Assembly: GCA_021521415.1 (NCBI GenBank)
Contig: JAIQDT010000669.1
Coordinates: 1-64,000 of the forward strand
Length of the DNA stretch: 64,000 bases
Source of the DNA: Bidens hawaiensis
Taxonomy: Eukaryota > Streptophyta > Magnoliopsida > Asterales > Asteraceae
Direction: 5' to 3'
Shown: one piece after another, positions 31,671-41,952 of the stretch
How positions within the stretch are numbered: position 1 is the stretch's first letter
How the letters are laid out: every line of letters starts with the position of its first letter
Position numbers and translations under genes: made by a program
The notes under the pieces: generated by a model
Told to the model about the DNA's origin: nothing
The model's database searches: none
What the model saw: only the letters and a program-made list of their open reading frames with translations

Positions 31671-32091
31671 TGTTGGTACATGTGTGTCAGTAGTTCATAG
31701 TCTAGCATTTGTAATCGAGTCTGTAATGTAATTATGTTTTGTTTATGATTGTTTTGTAATACGCGAAGTTGTCAACAAGTTCGCTATGGCGAACTTGTTG
31801 AATCAGCGAAGTTATGGACAACTTCGCCAATGGCGAAGTTGTCGTGTATAAAACTGTTTCGCTGAAACAGTTTGAGTGTTGGTCGTTTAGGGTTTGTTTC
31901 AGTGTGTTTCATATTGGTGTTACGTGTTATTTTCTGTAATAGTGACCGTGAGTCACGTGTTCGGTTATCAATATAACGTGGTTGATTTATTGCTCGTGTG
32001 ATTCTATCTCTACACTCGTAACTACCTGCGCAGGGATTCCGCACCTGCGTTGTTAGCGATATCCCGTGTACGATCCGTCCAGGAACCTACA
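31671..32091 (+). repeat. 3' LTR of the inner copia element
   Basis: 421 bp, 2 differences from the 5' LTR, ending CTACA directly before the TCTGT target duplicate. Confidence 0.95.
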
Positions 32092-32096
32092 TCTGT

Positions 32097-32225
32097 TACT
32101 AGCGGCAAGATTCGGACGACGGCGGAACCCTAGCGTAGTGGGGTGGCGGCGGCGGGAGGTTTGGCGGCGACTCGATGGGTTCCCGTGTTCTTCGTGTGAT
32201 CCGAACCTAAGCTCTAGATACCACT
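32097..32225 (-). other. 5' leader of the outer copia element (part next to its LTR)
   Basis: The leader remnant on the far side of the inner insertion. It includes the outer element's primer-binding site (minus-strand TGGTATCTAGAGC, 32211-32223). Confidence 0.85.
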
Positions 32226-32523
32226 TGTTAGGATTAAACGCACACACGAAACCGAACACGACACGAAAGCAATAAACGAACACGAGGATTTAACGTGGTT
32301 CGGTCTAAACTGACCTACGTCCACGGGTGGCAACTAGGTATATCTTTATTGAGTGACAAATATTACAAGTACATAATGTTGTTTATATAGAGACTGAACT
32401 AGGGTTAGTAAATTATTATGCAAGAAATCTAAACCGGGCCGGGCTTGGGCCCGACCGCCCACACCCGTCTCCTCTTTTGACTTCATATAATAAACCGGGC
32501 CAACAAGGCCTACGAACCCAACA
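32226..32523 (-). repeat. 5' LTR of the outer copia element
   Basis: 298 bp, one difference from 17118-17415; followed by the CACTA target duplicate at 32524-32528. Confidence 0.95.
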
Positions 32524-32642
32524 CACTATATAACTACCTTTTTTACCCGGCCAACCACCAATTTCTGCCATCTCTACCCGGTGTCATCTTAGTTTAAGAA
32601 AAAACCTGACTTAATTTGAGATAAATAACTTAGGGCCAATAC

Positions 32643-32725
32643 CTAAGAGAAGAATCCACTTCAACAACTTGTGCTTTAAGAGTATTAAAATGATGCGCAA
32701 ACTCGTGGTAGTCCGGCTTTCTCCG
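32643..32725 (-). pseudogene. Exon-like host gene fragment (unidentified)
   Basis: On the minus strand a TTTTGCAG acceptor is followed by 83 bp of open frame (RRKPDYHEFAHHFNTLKAQ and more) ending at a TTAG/GTATTG donor. Both splice signals are in place, so this looks like a genuine internal exon of a host gene. It is on the same strand as the exon-like piece at 16514-16663 and was only about 570 bp from it before the nested copia elements inserted. The gene is not recognised. Confidence 0.45.
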
Positions 32726-33587
32726 CTGCAAAATCACACATAACAACTCATATATGCAAACACTAATCGAATCAATCAATAATACTTATAATTAACCTAG
32801 AAACAACTCTGACTGAAACATATCAAGAAGCTTGCTACATTAAAGGCGTTACAGAACCGCCCAGTGGGGAAATCAGCACATTGCCCGAAAGTTGCAGATT
32901 GACCCATTGTCCACAGTTCTTTATCAGAGCTGTTTGTATCAGGGAGGGGGAGGGTCCTGGTTTGACGGTGCATGATTTTCCTTCAATGATGATATGTAAT
33001 TAAAGGAAGATAATAATGGATCAGATCTGGTCCTATAATAATATTTTCTGGTTAGTTTAAAATTTTGAAACAATATTTAGGTACCACCCAAACTATAAGC
33101 AAAAGAAAAAAAAATGTTTTGACCCGAGCCCATTACGACTGTTAAGTATTCATATGCTTCACACTAACTACTTACAGAAGGTTAAATTATCTAAACAAAA
33201 ATTGTTTTAGCTCAACCCCACCCAACCATACCCAAAAAAACTTAAATTTTTTTACACAGCCCCGTTTCGAAAAATGTATGTGATCATGAATGCTTAAATG
33301 TTTTAAAGCGCGGGCCTTTGTTTTCTCTTGAAACTCATCACGAGCGCTTTCATGTACAAATGTATGCGATCCAGCACACCAATACTGGCATTACAAAACA
33401 AACGTCATTTTTAAATCATGAAAGTGTAAATCTATGATATTATACAAATTTAGGACGTTTTTAAATAAACCTAATTACAGAACAGAAGAACATGTGCCAG
33501 ATCAACTGCTTCATCAACATAGGCATCCACACACACAATGAAAGGTGATTTCCTCACACAAAAGTTATTGGAACACCAAGCAAATTA
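32726..33587. other. Intron-like DNA
   Basis: Non-coding. A minus-strand stretch at about 32825-32970 could be another degenerate exon, without recognisable motif or clean splice signals. Confidence 0.3.
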
Positions 33588-33815
33588 TCAACCATTATTA
33601 CTCGTTTTGCCATAACTGTTGTGGCTGCAGTCCAGTTGCCCATGGGACCCACGTTGTTCCAGGTAGTTAAGGAAGGCTGCTCGCCTTGCCTGAATCCATT
33701 GGCCTGCTGCTGGCAGGTTGTAATAAGAACTGGTGGGAACCTTTGGCATTGTCCGTGAACCACCTTTATGAACCCACATTGGAAAGTTTTCATTTTGACG
33801 AAATTTAAAAAACAT
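33588..33815 (-). pseudogene. Coding-like host gene fragment (unidentified)
   Basis: A 75-residue minus-strand frame with composition typical of real protein: a WVHKGGSRTMPKVPTSSYYN segment followed by AAGQWIQARRAAFLNYLEQ. Boundaries are uncertain. With 32643-32725 and 16514-16663 it makes a series of coding-like pieces in one direction, as expected of a multi-exon fragment captured by the Helitron ending at 15755, or of a dead host gene. I do not recognise the protein. Confidence 0.4.
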
Positions 33816-35677
33816 AGGTTATAAACAGAGAAGCTTTAGAGAATTGCTAGCCTTTATCATCATTTAAACAAATTCGATCAATAGTAACTCATGTTCCCTA
33901 AACATTAGACATTTATATGTGCCCAACAATTCGATAATTAACAGTAAGTCAAATAATAAGTAACAAAGTAAAAAAAATATTTTAAAAACGGCTCAAATGG
34001 TTTTTGTGTTCCCTAAACCTAAGCATTCATTGAAAGTAACATATAATAAAATAAAAATGACAATACAATGTACATGCCTCCTAGTAAAGTTAATTCCAGT
34101 ATGTCTTACAACCCAAATCAGTTCAAGTTAAAAATCTAAACAAAAATATCAAATATGAAGTTGATAAAGAGTTTCGTTGCAAATTAAAACACATTAGAAT
34201 TCAAATTAAACTTACTTGTATGCCATTTCTTCAACTCTTTCTTCTTTCACAAAACCCATCTTTCGGTGAATCACTAGTCACGGAGGATGTTGTTGACGGC
34301 GACCTTTGCGAGAATCCAAACTTCACCAATTTAGTTGACTTGATTGAGCATGATACGTCAACTCAACACGATCCTGCAAAATTAAAGTTGAAATCAAAGT
34401 GAAGATCAACAAATATCTACATATAAACCAATAAATAAGGAGGCGATGTGGGGAGAGAAAGAAGGGGAAGGAACCGCTGGAGCGTCTAGGGTAACTGCCC
34501 TGAAAACCGCCACTTAATTGACTTCTACGGCCTAGATTAAATCTCATACTTTCTAGGGCCATGATTAAATCTCACTCTTCTCTGGCCATATAATATATAA
34601 TTTTAAAGCATTGCATTACACACAAAAGAAGTTTAGTGGATAATGCTTCTCTCAATTATTACCCTATTATTATTTTTATTAAAACAAATAAATCAACCAC
34701 CAAACTTCCCCACATGACGCTTGGTGGGAGGCGCCCCGGGAGTGGGAGTGCCCGGATTTGGGGGCGTCATGGGTGGGGAAAGCGCCCACTACGCACGGCC
34801 TCGTGGTTTATATATATAACAATAATATTTTCTAATCTGAATCAACTACAATGAGTGAATCTTTTCCATAATCGAATCTTGAATCTAGATCGGATTTAAC
34901 CATCTTTTTTAGATCAGAATCCATGGATATTCTCTTGATGGTCGCCACGGAACAACACCGTTGAACGTGAGATAGAAAACCCCCATTTTCACTTTCATAT
35001 TGAATCCATGTCTATTGTTTCGATGAACTTGATGTTTTTCTTCTTCTTTTTTTTCTTTACTAGTGCGTAAAATCATCTAAATATATAAAAATTTACATTG
35101 TGTAATTAAGTGATACAATAAGTTAAATACCAAAACCCTCTTCACCTTGTTGTCGGCTGACGGATTTAGGAGTTAATGTGTTGAATTTTTAACCCGAACA
35201 TGACTCATATATTCATTCGTGCAAAACATATCAATCATACTCCGCATACATTTGAAATCATGTGGTGCAAACACAACCCTTTATCCTATTAGCCATTTAT
35301 CTAAACTGCCTCTCTTAAACCTATTGTTATGTATAAGTATTTTTTTATTAATTTAGTTTTATATATTTATAACTTTACAAACCTTTACAAGTTTATATAA
35401 ATATAAATTTTATAAATTCAAGGACTCGCAGATGTGCACCCATATCTCCGGCACATATTAACTACTAACTACATGCATTCAAGAAACTGAGAGCCAACAG
35501 TAAAGGTGGGGCCTGATCGATGTTTTTTTTATTAACTTTATAAAATCCACATTGGCAATTACTAAAGAAGAAAAAAAAAACAAAATTTACATCATCAAAA
35601 ACGGTTTTTTAACCAATCAATGAAATCTACTAAAATACCATAAAAATAGATAATGACTATATAATAATATAATTATA
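33816..35677. other. Intergenic or element-interior DNA
   Basis: No gene is supported. A minus-strand stretch around 34215-34375 has an acceptor-like TTTTGCAG and a GTAAG donor and might be one more exon of the same unknown gene. A short GC-rich block (34710-34790) with CGCCCC/GGGGCG phrases is probably part of an unclassified repeat. Confidence 0.3.
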
Positions 35678-36019
35678 CTAGGTTATTGACCCGTGTACGA
35701 CAAGGGTGAAAATATAGAAATTTTGAAGTACACACATATACAATTTGAAAGGAAAACAGATTTTTGAATAAGTTTTTTGATATGGCAATATAATTTTTAA
35801 TTTCAATTCATATTCATATGGAAACAAAGCTATTAAAAACATAAATTTACGAAAAAGTAAGTTTTATAGTACGATGCTTACAAACATAACTGAAAAACTT
35901 AAAAACATAAAGTTCATAAAATATTAAAAGTTTTCTTATAAAACATATTTGTTGTTTTGTTTGTAGTTATACCTTGTTGTCTAAAATAAGCATTTTAACA
36001 CCATATTTACTCTTCACTT

Positions 36020-36136
36020 TTAATCAAGCTACATACAGTTGACCATGTGAAAAAACCGGGTCTCTCATGTATATCTCAACCTTGTGGGAGACTGGCTTTT
36101 ACTTTTGCTAATGGTAATTGCAAAACAAACTATAAC
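36020..36136 (-). pseudogene. Helitron helicase C-terminal remnant
   Basis: Minus-strand translation gives RQFHVIVCFAITISKSKSQS, matching the segment of Helitron PIF1-type helicases that precedes the last helicase motif. After a one-base frame change it gives VEIYMRDPVFSHGQLYVA, the characteristic end motif of Rep/Helicase proteins. Stops flank both pieces and no Rep endonuclease domain was found. In an active element this helicase unwinds DNA during rolling-circle transposition. Here it is a relic that fixes the element's identity and direction. Confidence 0.85.
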
Positions 36137-37526
36137 GTGAAACTGTCTTCTGTTTAACTTGTTCTTCTTGATCTCTTCAATCTTCACTAAGGGTTATTGG
36201 AGCAATCAAAGTATACTCTGGTACTATAACTTGCTCGAGATTGAACTTTGCTTGGAGAAATACTTAGAATAAATCCACTTCTCACAGGCAAACTTGAGAT
36301 CTTCATTTATTTTATCTTTGCTTGACCCACCAAGCTTGCTTGTAAACTTGGTTTATGCTCAGACAATCAAGTGTTTGCTTGTGTGAAAACTGTACTCGAT
36401 AGAATACCAACCTTGCTTGACGAAGTGTAGCTTGCTCGAAGCTTGGCACTTAGAAAACTTCAAGAAGATAACCTTACTCACATAATATAATTTGCTCGGG
36501 ATAGTGAAAACTTTGCTCGAAGTGCCTAAATTTGCTCAAGTTCCATACTTAACTATTATTGAGGAGGTTGAGAAGATTCTAGTTTTTTTTTATCAATTTT
36601 ATTGACCCAACAAAAAGGTAAAAAAGTATATAAATTAATGATAAGATTTCTATCCGAATAATAAATTGGATTAAACCAAATATACAACAAAACACGTGGA
36701 TATAAAATAATATACTTCAACTCTTTTATTATTAATTCAAATCGACACATAACACTGAATACATAAACCAACCATTTAATTTTAACTCTAAGCTTTATCT
36801 TCGAGACCCATAATTCAATTCACCTTTTGTACTTCTCGGTTGTCCAAACTAAACCGATGTATCTATGTGAAATCGATATTATATCCTTTAACTTATGTGG
36901 ACATAAATAACGCTAAGTGCATAAAAACTTTTATTAAGTGTTGGACAAAAACCATTATAGGTCAATCCAACCCGTGCCAAAATGTACCTGCATTTGGATA
37001 GTTACTCAACCTATTTTAGATCGTAACTGTATTAAAACAACATATCAACCCCTGCATTAACATTTTGAACAAAATATGCAAAGATTAAAAAAAACATTAA
37101 TCAGGTTATTATTATTTAATTAAAGAAACAACCATATCAATTACTACATCTCAAAGATCAAACATCCCTATCGACTTTATTATGAAATAGATAAAAACCT
37201 TACATCTCTAACAAATTATGTTTTAAATCTAAACGTTCCATTAACTAAACCAACCATATTATTGAAATGAAAGATCCAAACGACCAAATTTCTAGAGTTA
37301 CCAAAAGTAACGATAAAGGTTCGAACTTCCAGACGGGCCAATTTAACACCGAACTTTTAAGGGTCAACATTCCCGCCCTTATGGACAACATGCCCATCAT
37401 TCTTTGACCATTCTACTTTCAACACACATATATATTTTCTTTGCCATTTCTTCTCTTTCTAAATTAGAAGATTAGCTAATTATTTTATATACTTTAAATA
37501 TCTTAAATATTTAAATTCGTAATATC
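36137..37526. other. Helitron interior, non-coding
   Basis: No further helicase motif is readable. From 36210 to 36545 the words TTGCTCGA, TTGCTTG and related forms recur about ten times, a degenerate short repeat. Confidence 0.4.
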
Positions 37527-38090
37527 ATGAACTCGTCTAACACAAAGTAGATTATGGTGTAGAGAATGTCATATTTTACATTCTTCTTGGCTAATATCTT
37601 CTTCAACTTGACGCATGCCAATATGCTATGATTGATATATCCTTGTTCTCTCCTATCTAAAACCAGAAAACAAAATAAAATAAGATACGAAAGAAAAACC
37701 CGTTGAATTAAATATTTATTGTTAAAATGATAAAATCAGAGTATTAGTATTATGAACCAACAAAAAATAGATTATGATGTAGAGAATGTCATATTTTACC
37801 TTCCTCTTGGCAAATATCATCTTCAACTTGACTCGTGTCGTGACTGATATATCATTGTCCTCTCCTATCTAAAACCAGTAAAAAAAACAAAATAAAATAT
37901 TGAACTTTAAAATCACCGTATCCTGAACCAGTCTAAACAAAAAGTCGAATATGGTGTAGATAATGCCATATTTTACCTTCCTTAGGCAAATATCGTCTTC
38001 AACTTGGCACGTGCTATGACTGATATATCCCTGACCTCTCCTTCTAAAATCAGAAGGAAAAAAACAATATAAAATATGAAAGGAAAACCT
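37527..38090. repeat. Three imperfect tandem copies of a unit of about 190 bp
   Basis: Copies start near 37527, 37750 and 37920. Each contains GTGTAGA-ATG-CATATTTTAC, then CAAATATC-TCTTCAACTTG, then GATATATC and CTCTCCT followed by AAAATCAG or AAACCAG. Divergence is considerable. They lie within the Helitron and may be a sub-element or expansion inside it. Confidence 0.7.
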
Positions 38091-39255
38091 GACCGTTCAT
38101 TTTGCCATATATGTTACGCATGAATACACATATGTGCTTAACATTGTTTGCCTGTTATTCAAATCCAACGTTCAATAGAGTTCGTTACAGTCCCTTCCTT
38201 TTTTCAAAATTTTATATATTAATGAAACGATACTGAAAACATACCTTGATACGATGTGGAAGATGTGAGTCTTAGACCCAAATATATACAATTAATCGAT
38301 AGTGAGACATGGGATAGATGGGTATTTTAGAACACATAAACAAAAATATGATGTATTTAAAAGTTTTTAATTGCAATATCAAACAACTATAATTGTATTA
38401 AAATCATTTGTAAAAGAAAGGGAAAGATTGCGAGATTAAAGGCATAACACAAGACAAGTTTTAAAAATAATTGTCTATTTTGAATTTTATACATAAAATA
38501 AGAAATGTCAAACCAAAATTTAGTCAGTTACTGTCTATATAATAAAAGTTCTAATTTAATAAGTAATATTTGGTTGTTTCCAAATATATCAAGCTAAATG
38601 AGTGTCTAAATTTTTAAAAACTATTCAAACTTAGGTCTATTTTTATACGTAGATACAAATAATTGAAATTTAAAATAACAACTTTAATGTTGGTATTATA
38701 GTATTTGTTAATCTTAATGTTCATATAACATATAATAACTATTAAACATAAATAGATGCATAATTAATAAATTGTCATGTTTGGTATCTTCAATATGTAT
38801 TATTTAAAATATAATCAAAATGATCAAATCATAAGACCTGTTAACATTAAAACCAACTTTATTTACTCTCCTAAGTTCTAACTACCGATCTTATCGTCGA
38901 TCACGCTTATTTAGCCAAACTCCGGTGTCGATTATATTTGCAGGATCTAATGAAATCATCATGGGATAGATGTAAAATAATGGCCGATTGAAAGAGAGAT
39001 TTGGGTGATTAGGTTAAAAGGAATTGAATATCAAGGAAACCGGGTATTGAAGTTGAAACAATTGAATATTGAAAAGCTGGTTTTGAAACTTAAAGATAAA
39101 TGTTTACATTAATTATTAGTAATTTAATTTCATTTTAATTTATTTAATTGTTAAGAAAATTAGAGAAGTGTAAGATATATTTGGAAATAAAGGTAATGGA
39201 CCAATAGAGAAGGGGCATGTGAAGACAATCTAATTTATTTTAATAGTATAGTAGG
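38091..39255. other. Helitron 5' part, non-coding
   Basis: Very AT-rich; no open frame with a motif. Confidence 0.4.
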
Positions 39256-39473
39256 ATAATATATTGTTCCCCATGATAATAACTGCATCTATGTTTAATT
39301 TCCACCGTTTGATCATCCTGAGAACAAATCTAGGCCCTCCAAAGTCCCTCAAAATCTTCTAGAAGCAGCGGTTAGGGACGGTTTTTGCACTCCCCACGTC
39401 GTCTGTAACACCCCTATATTGCTTGAAGTTGTATCTGCCGTTCATCTTCTCTCCAACTCAACCTTTTTCTCTC

Positions 39474-39644
39474 ATGGCTAAGGAACAAGTAATGCCAATT
39501 ATTATGCGAAACTGGGTTCTAGGCTTAATATTTGGGTTATTTCAAATTGCGTTTTCACTTTTGCTTCTCAATTTATATTATATCTTCTTGTACAGGAACC
39601 ACCCCGCTCCTTTTAACGAAAGTGGCGATCACGATTTCGGTTAG
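39474..39644 (+). CDS. Small hydrophobic ORF, unassigned
   Basis: 57 codons starting MAKEQVMPIIMRNW, with one strongly hydrophobic stretch (about residues 15-40) that could span a membrane. No family is recognised and no paired exon is certain, although a coding-like piece with an acceptor-like edge lies at about 40120-40250. Both lie upstream of the plus-oriented Helitron end at 41758, so they might be a captured fragment or chance frames. Confidence 0.25.
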   Translation: MAKEQVMPIIMRNWVLGLIFGLFQIAFSLLLLNLYYIFLYRNHPAPFNESGDHDFG

Positions 39645-41730
39645 CCATCGCCAACACCAAATATTTGGTGACGATGTCCCTTTCTCATCTTTAGGAGGGT
39701 TTTTTTTCATAATTTTTGTGAAATTTACAGGTGATAGCTTAATATTGAGTTCTTTTAGGCAAAACTTTTTAGGCGAAGAATTTTTGTAAATTTTCAGGTG
39801 AAAGTTTGATGTGAATTTAGTTCCAAAGAATATTACATGGGATCATTTTTCCCTTAATTATCTTTTTTGTAGTCTTATGATATTAGTTGTATTTCTAGGC
39901 ATTAACACTTTGATTGGGAAATCTGCTGGTGATGCATAACACTTCGATCGAGATAGTAGCATCGTTTCTTGCACTTACAGTCAGTGTGTGCATCTGTTAC
40001 AAAACTTAAGCCAACTATAATATCTGATTTATTTGTGTCACAAAATTAGACTTGGCATTATGCAACGTTTTTTTTTTTTTTTCAAAATCTATCCACCAAG
40101 TGTGTTTTCGTGGACAGAAGCAAGTAATAGCTGCAACTGCTACAGATACACTTCAAACAGATCCAGTAAAATCACTCCAGGATTGCTTAGCTTGCAGGTA
40201 GCACAATGGGAATGGAACATGGATCTGTCATCGAAGCTGTCAAAGGTTCACCTTTCATCTTCTTAATTCTATCTTTAGTTTCAAATCATCACATTTAATT
40301 ATATGGTCTTTAAGGGCTAATGCCATGGTTAATTGTTCTGCCTACTGTTAATTACTCAATTACTCTGCCTACTGTATGCATTTTAACCAATTCATATAAC
40401 TTGAGTTTTACTATAATTCATATTAACGTTAATTTTTCATTTCAAACTAGAAACAAATTCAAGAAACTTTTTATTCTCATGGTTAATTTCAAGTAAAATG
40501 TTATAGTAGTCGTATTTTTATAAGGCTTTTAGGCCCATTTCGCATTTTATTATGTTAACATTCACCGGGCTCGGTTTACTGTAGGTTTTCATATACCCAA
40601 ACTCGACCTGGGAACAATTATTCCAGGAATTAAGGACCGAAGAACAACATGCAAACAACAGGGTCAGTCCGGAATGTGGGTAATTTAGGGTCGGATTTTC
40701 AGTGGGAATACCAGTTTTTTTCTCGCCCCTACAATGTTGTACTAAATGACCAGTGCTCGAAAAAAGGTAAACTATGTATCACTTATTTGATTTTAGGTTG
40801 TCATTTAATGCGAATTGAAGACACTATATTTGCTTTAGTAGAAGTTAAATATAACAATAAGCTGTGTTTGCAGCATTGGAATGACTTACTCATGTGTGTT
40901 CTTGGGAATGTGAGAATCGAGGCAGTTTTGCAATTTTAATTCCAAATTTCAAGGTTGTTATCAAAAGGTTTTAAATTTTAAAGGTCAGTTTGCATGTATT
41001 CATGATGTTTGATTGCTATTAGCATATTAATGTTTCAATTTTGAGTTTTTGACCTTCTGCTAGCATCAACATGGTGAATGTTCCATTTATAATACAGCCT
41101 TTCTTGCTGGGATTAATAATTATGGCATAACTTTTAGGCAACACAATTCTGATCATTAGTTTTTTTTAATGATTTTGGTTATTTTCTTTTATACTGACCC
41201 ATTTTCATCCGAATCTATTTTGACCCGAACCTATTTATGAGTTTATTAGGGCCATCTCAAATTAGTCAATGGGTCATAATCATAACAGTTATGAAAAAAA
41301 TGAGTTTGTGTTAAAACGGGTATTTATAATAAACGAATCAGTTTGGTTGATGCAAACCTTTTTTTATTTTACCGGAACCAAACTAATACTTCTTTTAATT
41401 GGCCCATTTTAATGCGAACATGTTTTTACCCTGTTAACCGATACATTATTTTGACTTTGAACCTCTTGGCACGGGTTTGAATTTATGTTATCTTAAGATT
41501 GAACATTAAAAACATAGTTAAGGAGCACTAACACATCAACAAATCTGGAAACAGCAATCTTTTATTACTTGATACAATTACAGATTTTTTTATTCTGATT
41601 TTTTTTATGTTTTTTTCTAGCTCTGTAAACTATTGATTTATTTGAGTGCTATGTTAATTGTTTATACACAAATGTTTTTGTTTTATAATGTAAATAAGAA
41701 AAATATTTACGTAATTATGATATTAAAAAG
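39645..41730. other. Non-coding DNA, possible Helitron interior
   Basis: No firm gene. It contains GACCC/GGGTC-type phrases (41190-41470) like those at 16680-17100. The coding-like piece at 40120-40250 has no recognised homology. Confidence 0.3.
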
Positions 41731-41758
41731 CCCGTCCACCGGACGGGTATAAAACTAG
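41731..41758 (+). mobile_element. Helitron 3' terminus, forward orientation
   Basis: Hairpin CCCGTCC/GGACGGG (41731-41747), a 7-bp gap, then CTAG (41755-41758) followed by T. Same family as the reverse end at 15755. It ends 194 bp before the start codon of the intact UGT76 gene, so the element forms part of that gene's upstream region. The 5' end was not located. Confidence 0.7.
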
Positions 41759-41952
41759 TTAAAGTTATGTTATGCATGTGTTCGGTTATCAAATTCAATT
41801 TGGATACAAGCACCTACACATGTTAGTATGTTACCAATATATGGTCCAGTAAGGGACACAACATTTAATGAATACATAATAATTAATATGTGAAAACCAA
41901 TTCATTAACTTGATCATTTTTCTTGCTTCGATCGGCTTTGAACTTTTTGAAC

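Larger units (their letters stand above)
19749..32091 (+). mobile_element. Complete Ty1/copia element with an extra 3' ORF
   Basis: A 12,343-bp element inside the leader of the outer element, with the target duplication TCTGT on both sides (19744-19748, 32092-32096). It has 421-bp LTRs, a tRNA-iMet-type primer site, an intact 874-residue gag frame, an intact pol frame with protease, integrase, reverse transcriptase and RNase H in copia order, and a 2.8-kb downstream ORF on the same strand. The size, long gag with two zinc knuckles and the 3' ORF recall the SIRE/Maximus lineage, though the LTRs are shorter than usual there. The LTRs differ at two positions only, so it is young. All noncoding parts are studded with GCGAAGTT motifs. 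Confidence 0.95.
17118..32523 (-). mobile_element. Non-autonomous Ty1/copia element, host of a nested insertion
   Basis: Bounded by 298-bp LTRs that begin TGTTAGG and end CCAACA on the plus strand and by a perfect 5-bp target duplication CACTA (17113-17117, 32524-32528). On the minus strand the tRNA-iMet-type primer site (32211-32223) adjoins the right LTR and a purine-rich tract adjoins the left LTR (17416-17430). Without the inner element the internal region is only about 2.46 kb. It encodes gag and a protease-containing frame but no integrase, reverse transcriptase or RNase H. The LTRs differ at one position (T/C near 17357 and 32462), so it moved recently and must have used enzymes from another element. 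Confidence 0.92.
35678..39256 (-). mobile_element. Helitron with both termini
   Basis: On the minus strand the element starts A|TCCTACTATACTATTAAAA (39256 leftwards), a typical plant Helitron 5' end. It ends with a hairpin (35689-35707, ACCC..GGGT stem with one mismatch), an 8-bp gap and CTAG (35678-35681) followed by T. Insertion between A and T without target duplication is the Helitron rule. A helicase remnant lies 340 bp inside the 3' end in the expected orientation. Length is 3,579 bp. Confidence 0.75.

Noticed and set aside
33835..34215. Further exon of the unknown captured gene
   Set aside because: No clean open frame with both splice sites.
40120..40250. Coding-like piece upstream of the 41758 Helitron end
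   Set aside because: One acceptor-like edge but an internal stop in the best frame and no recognisable family.
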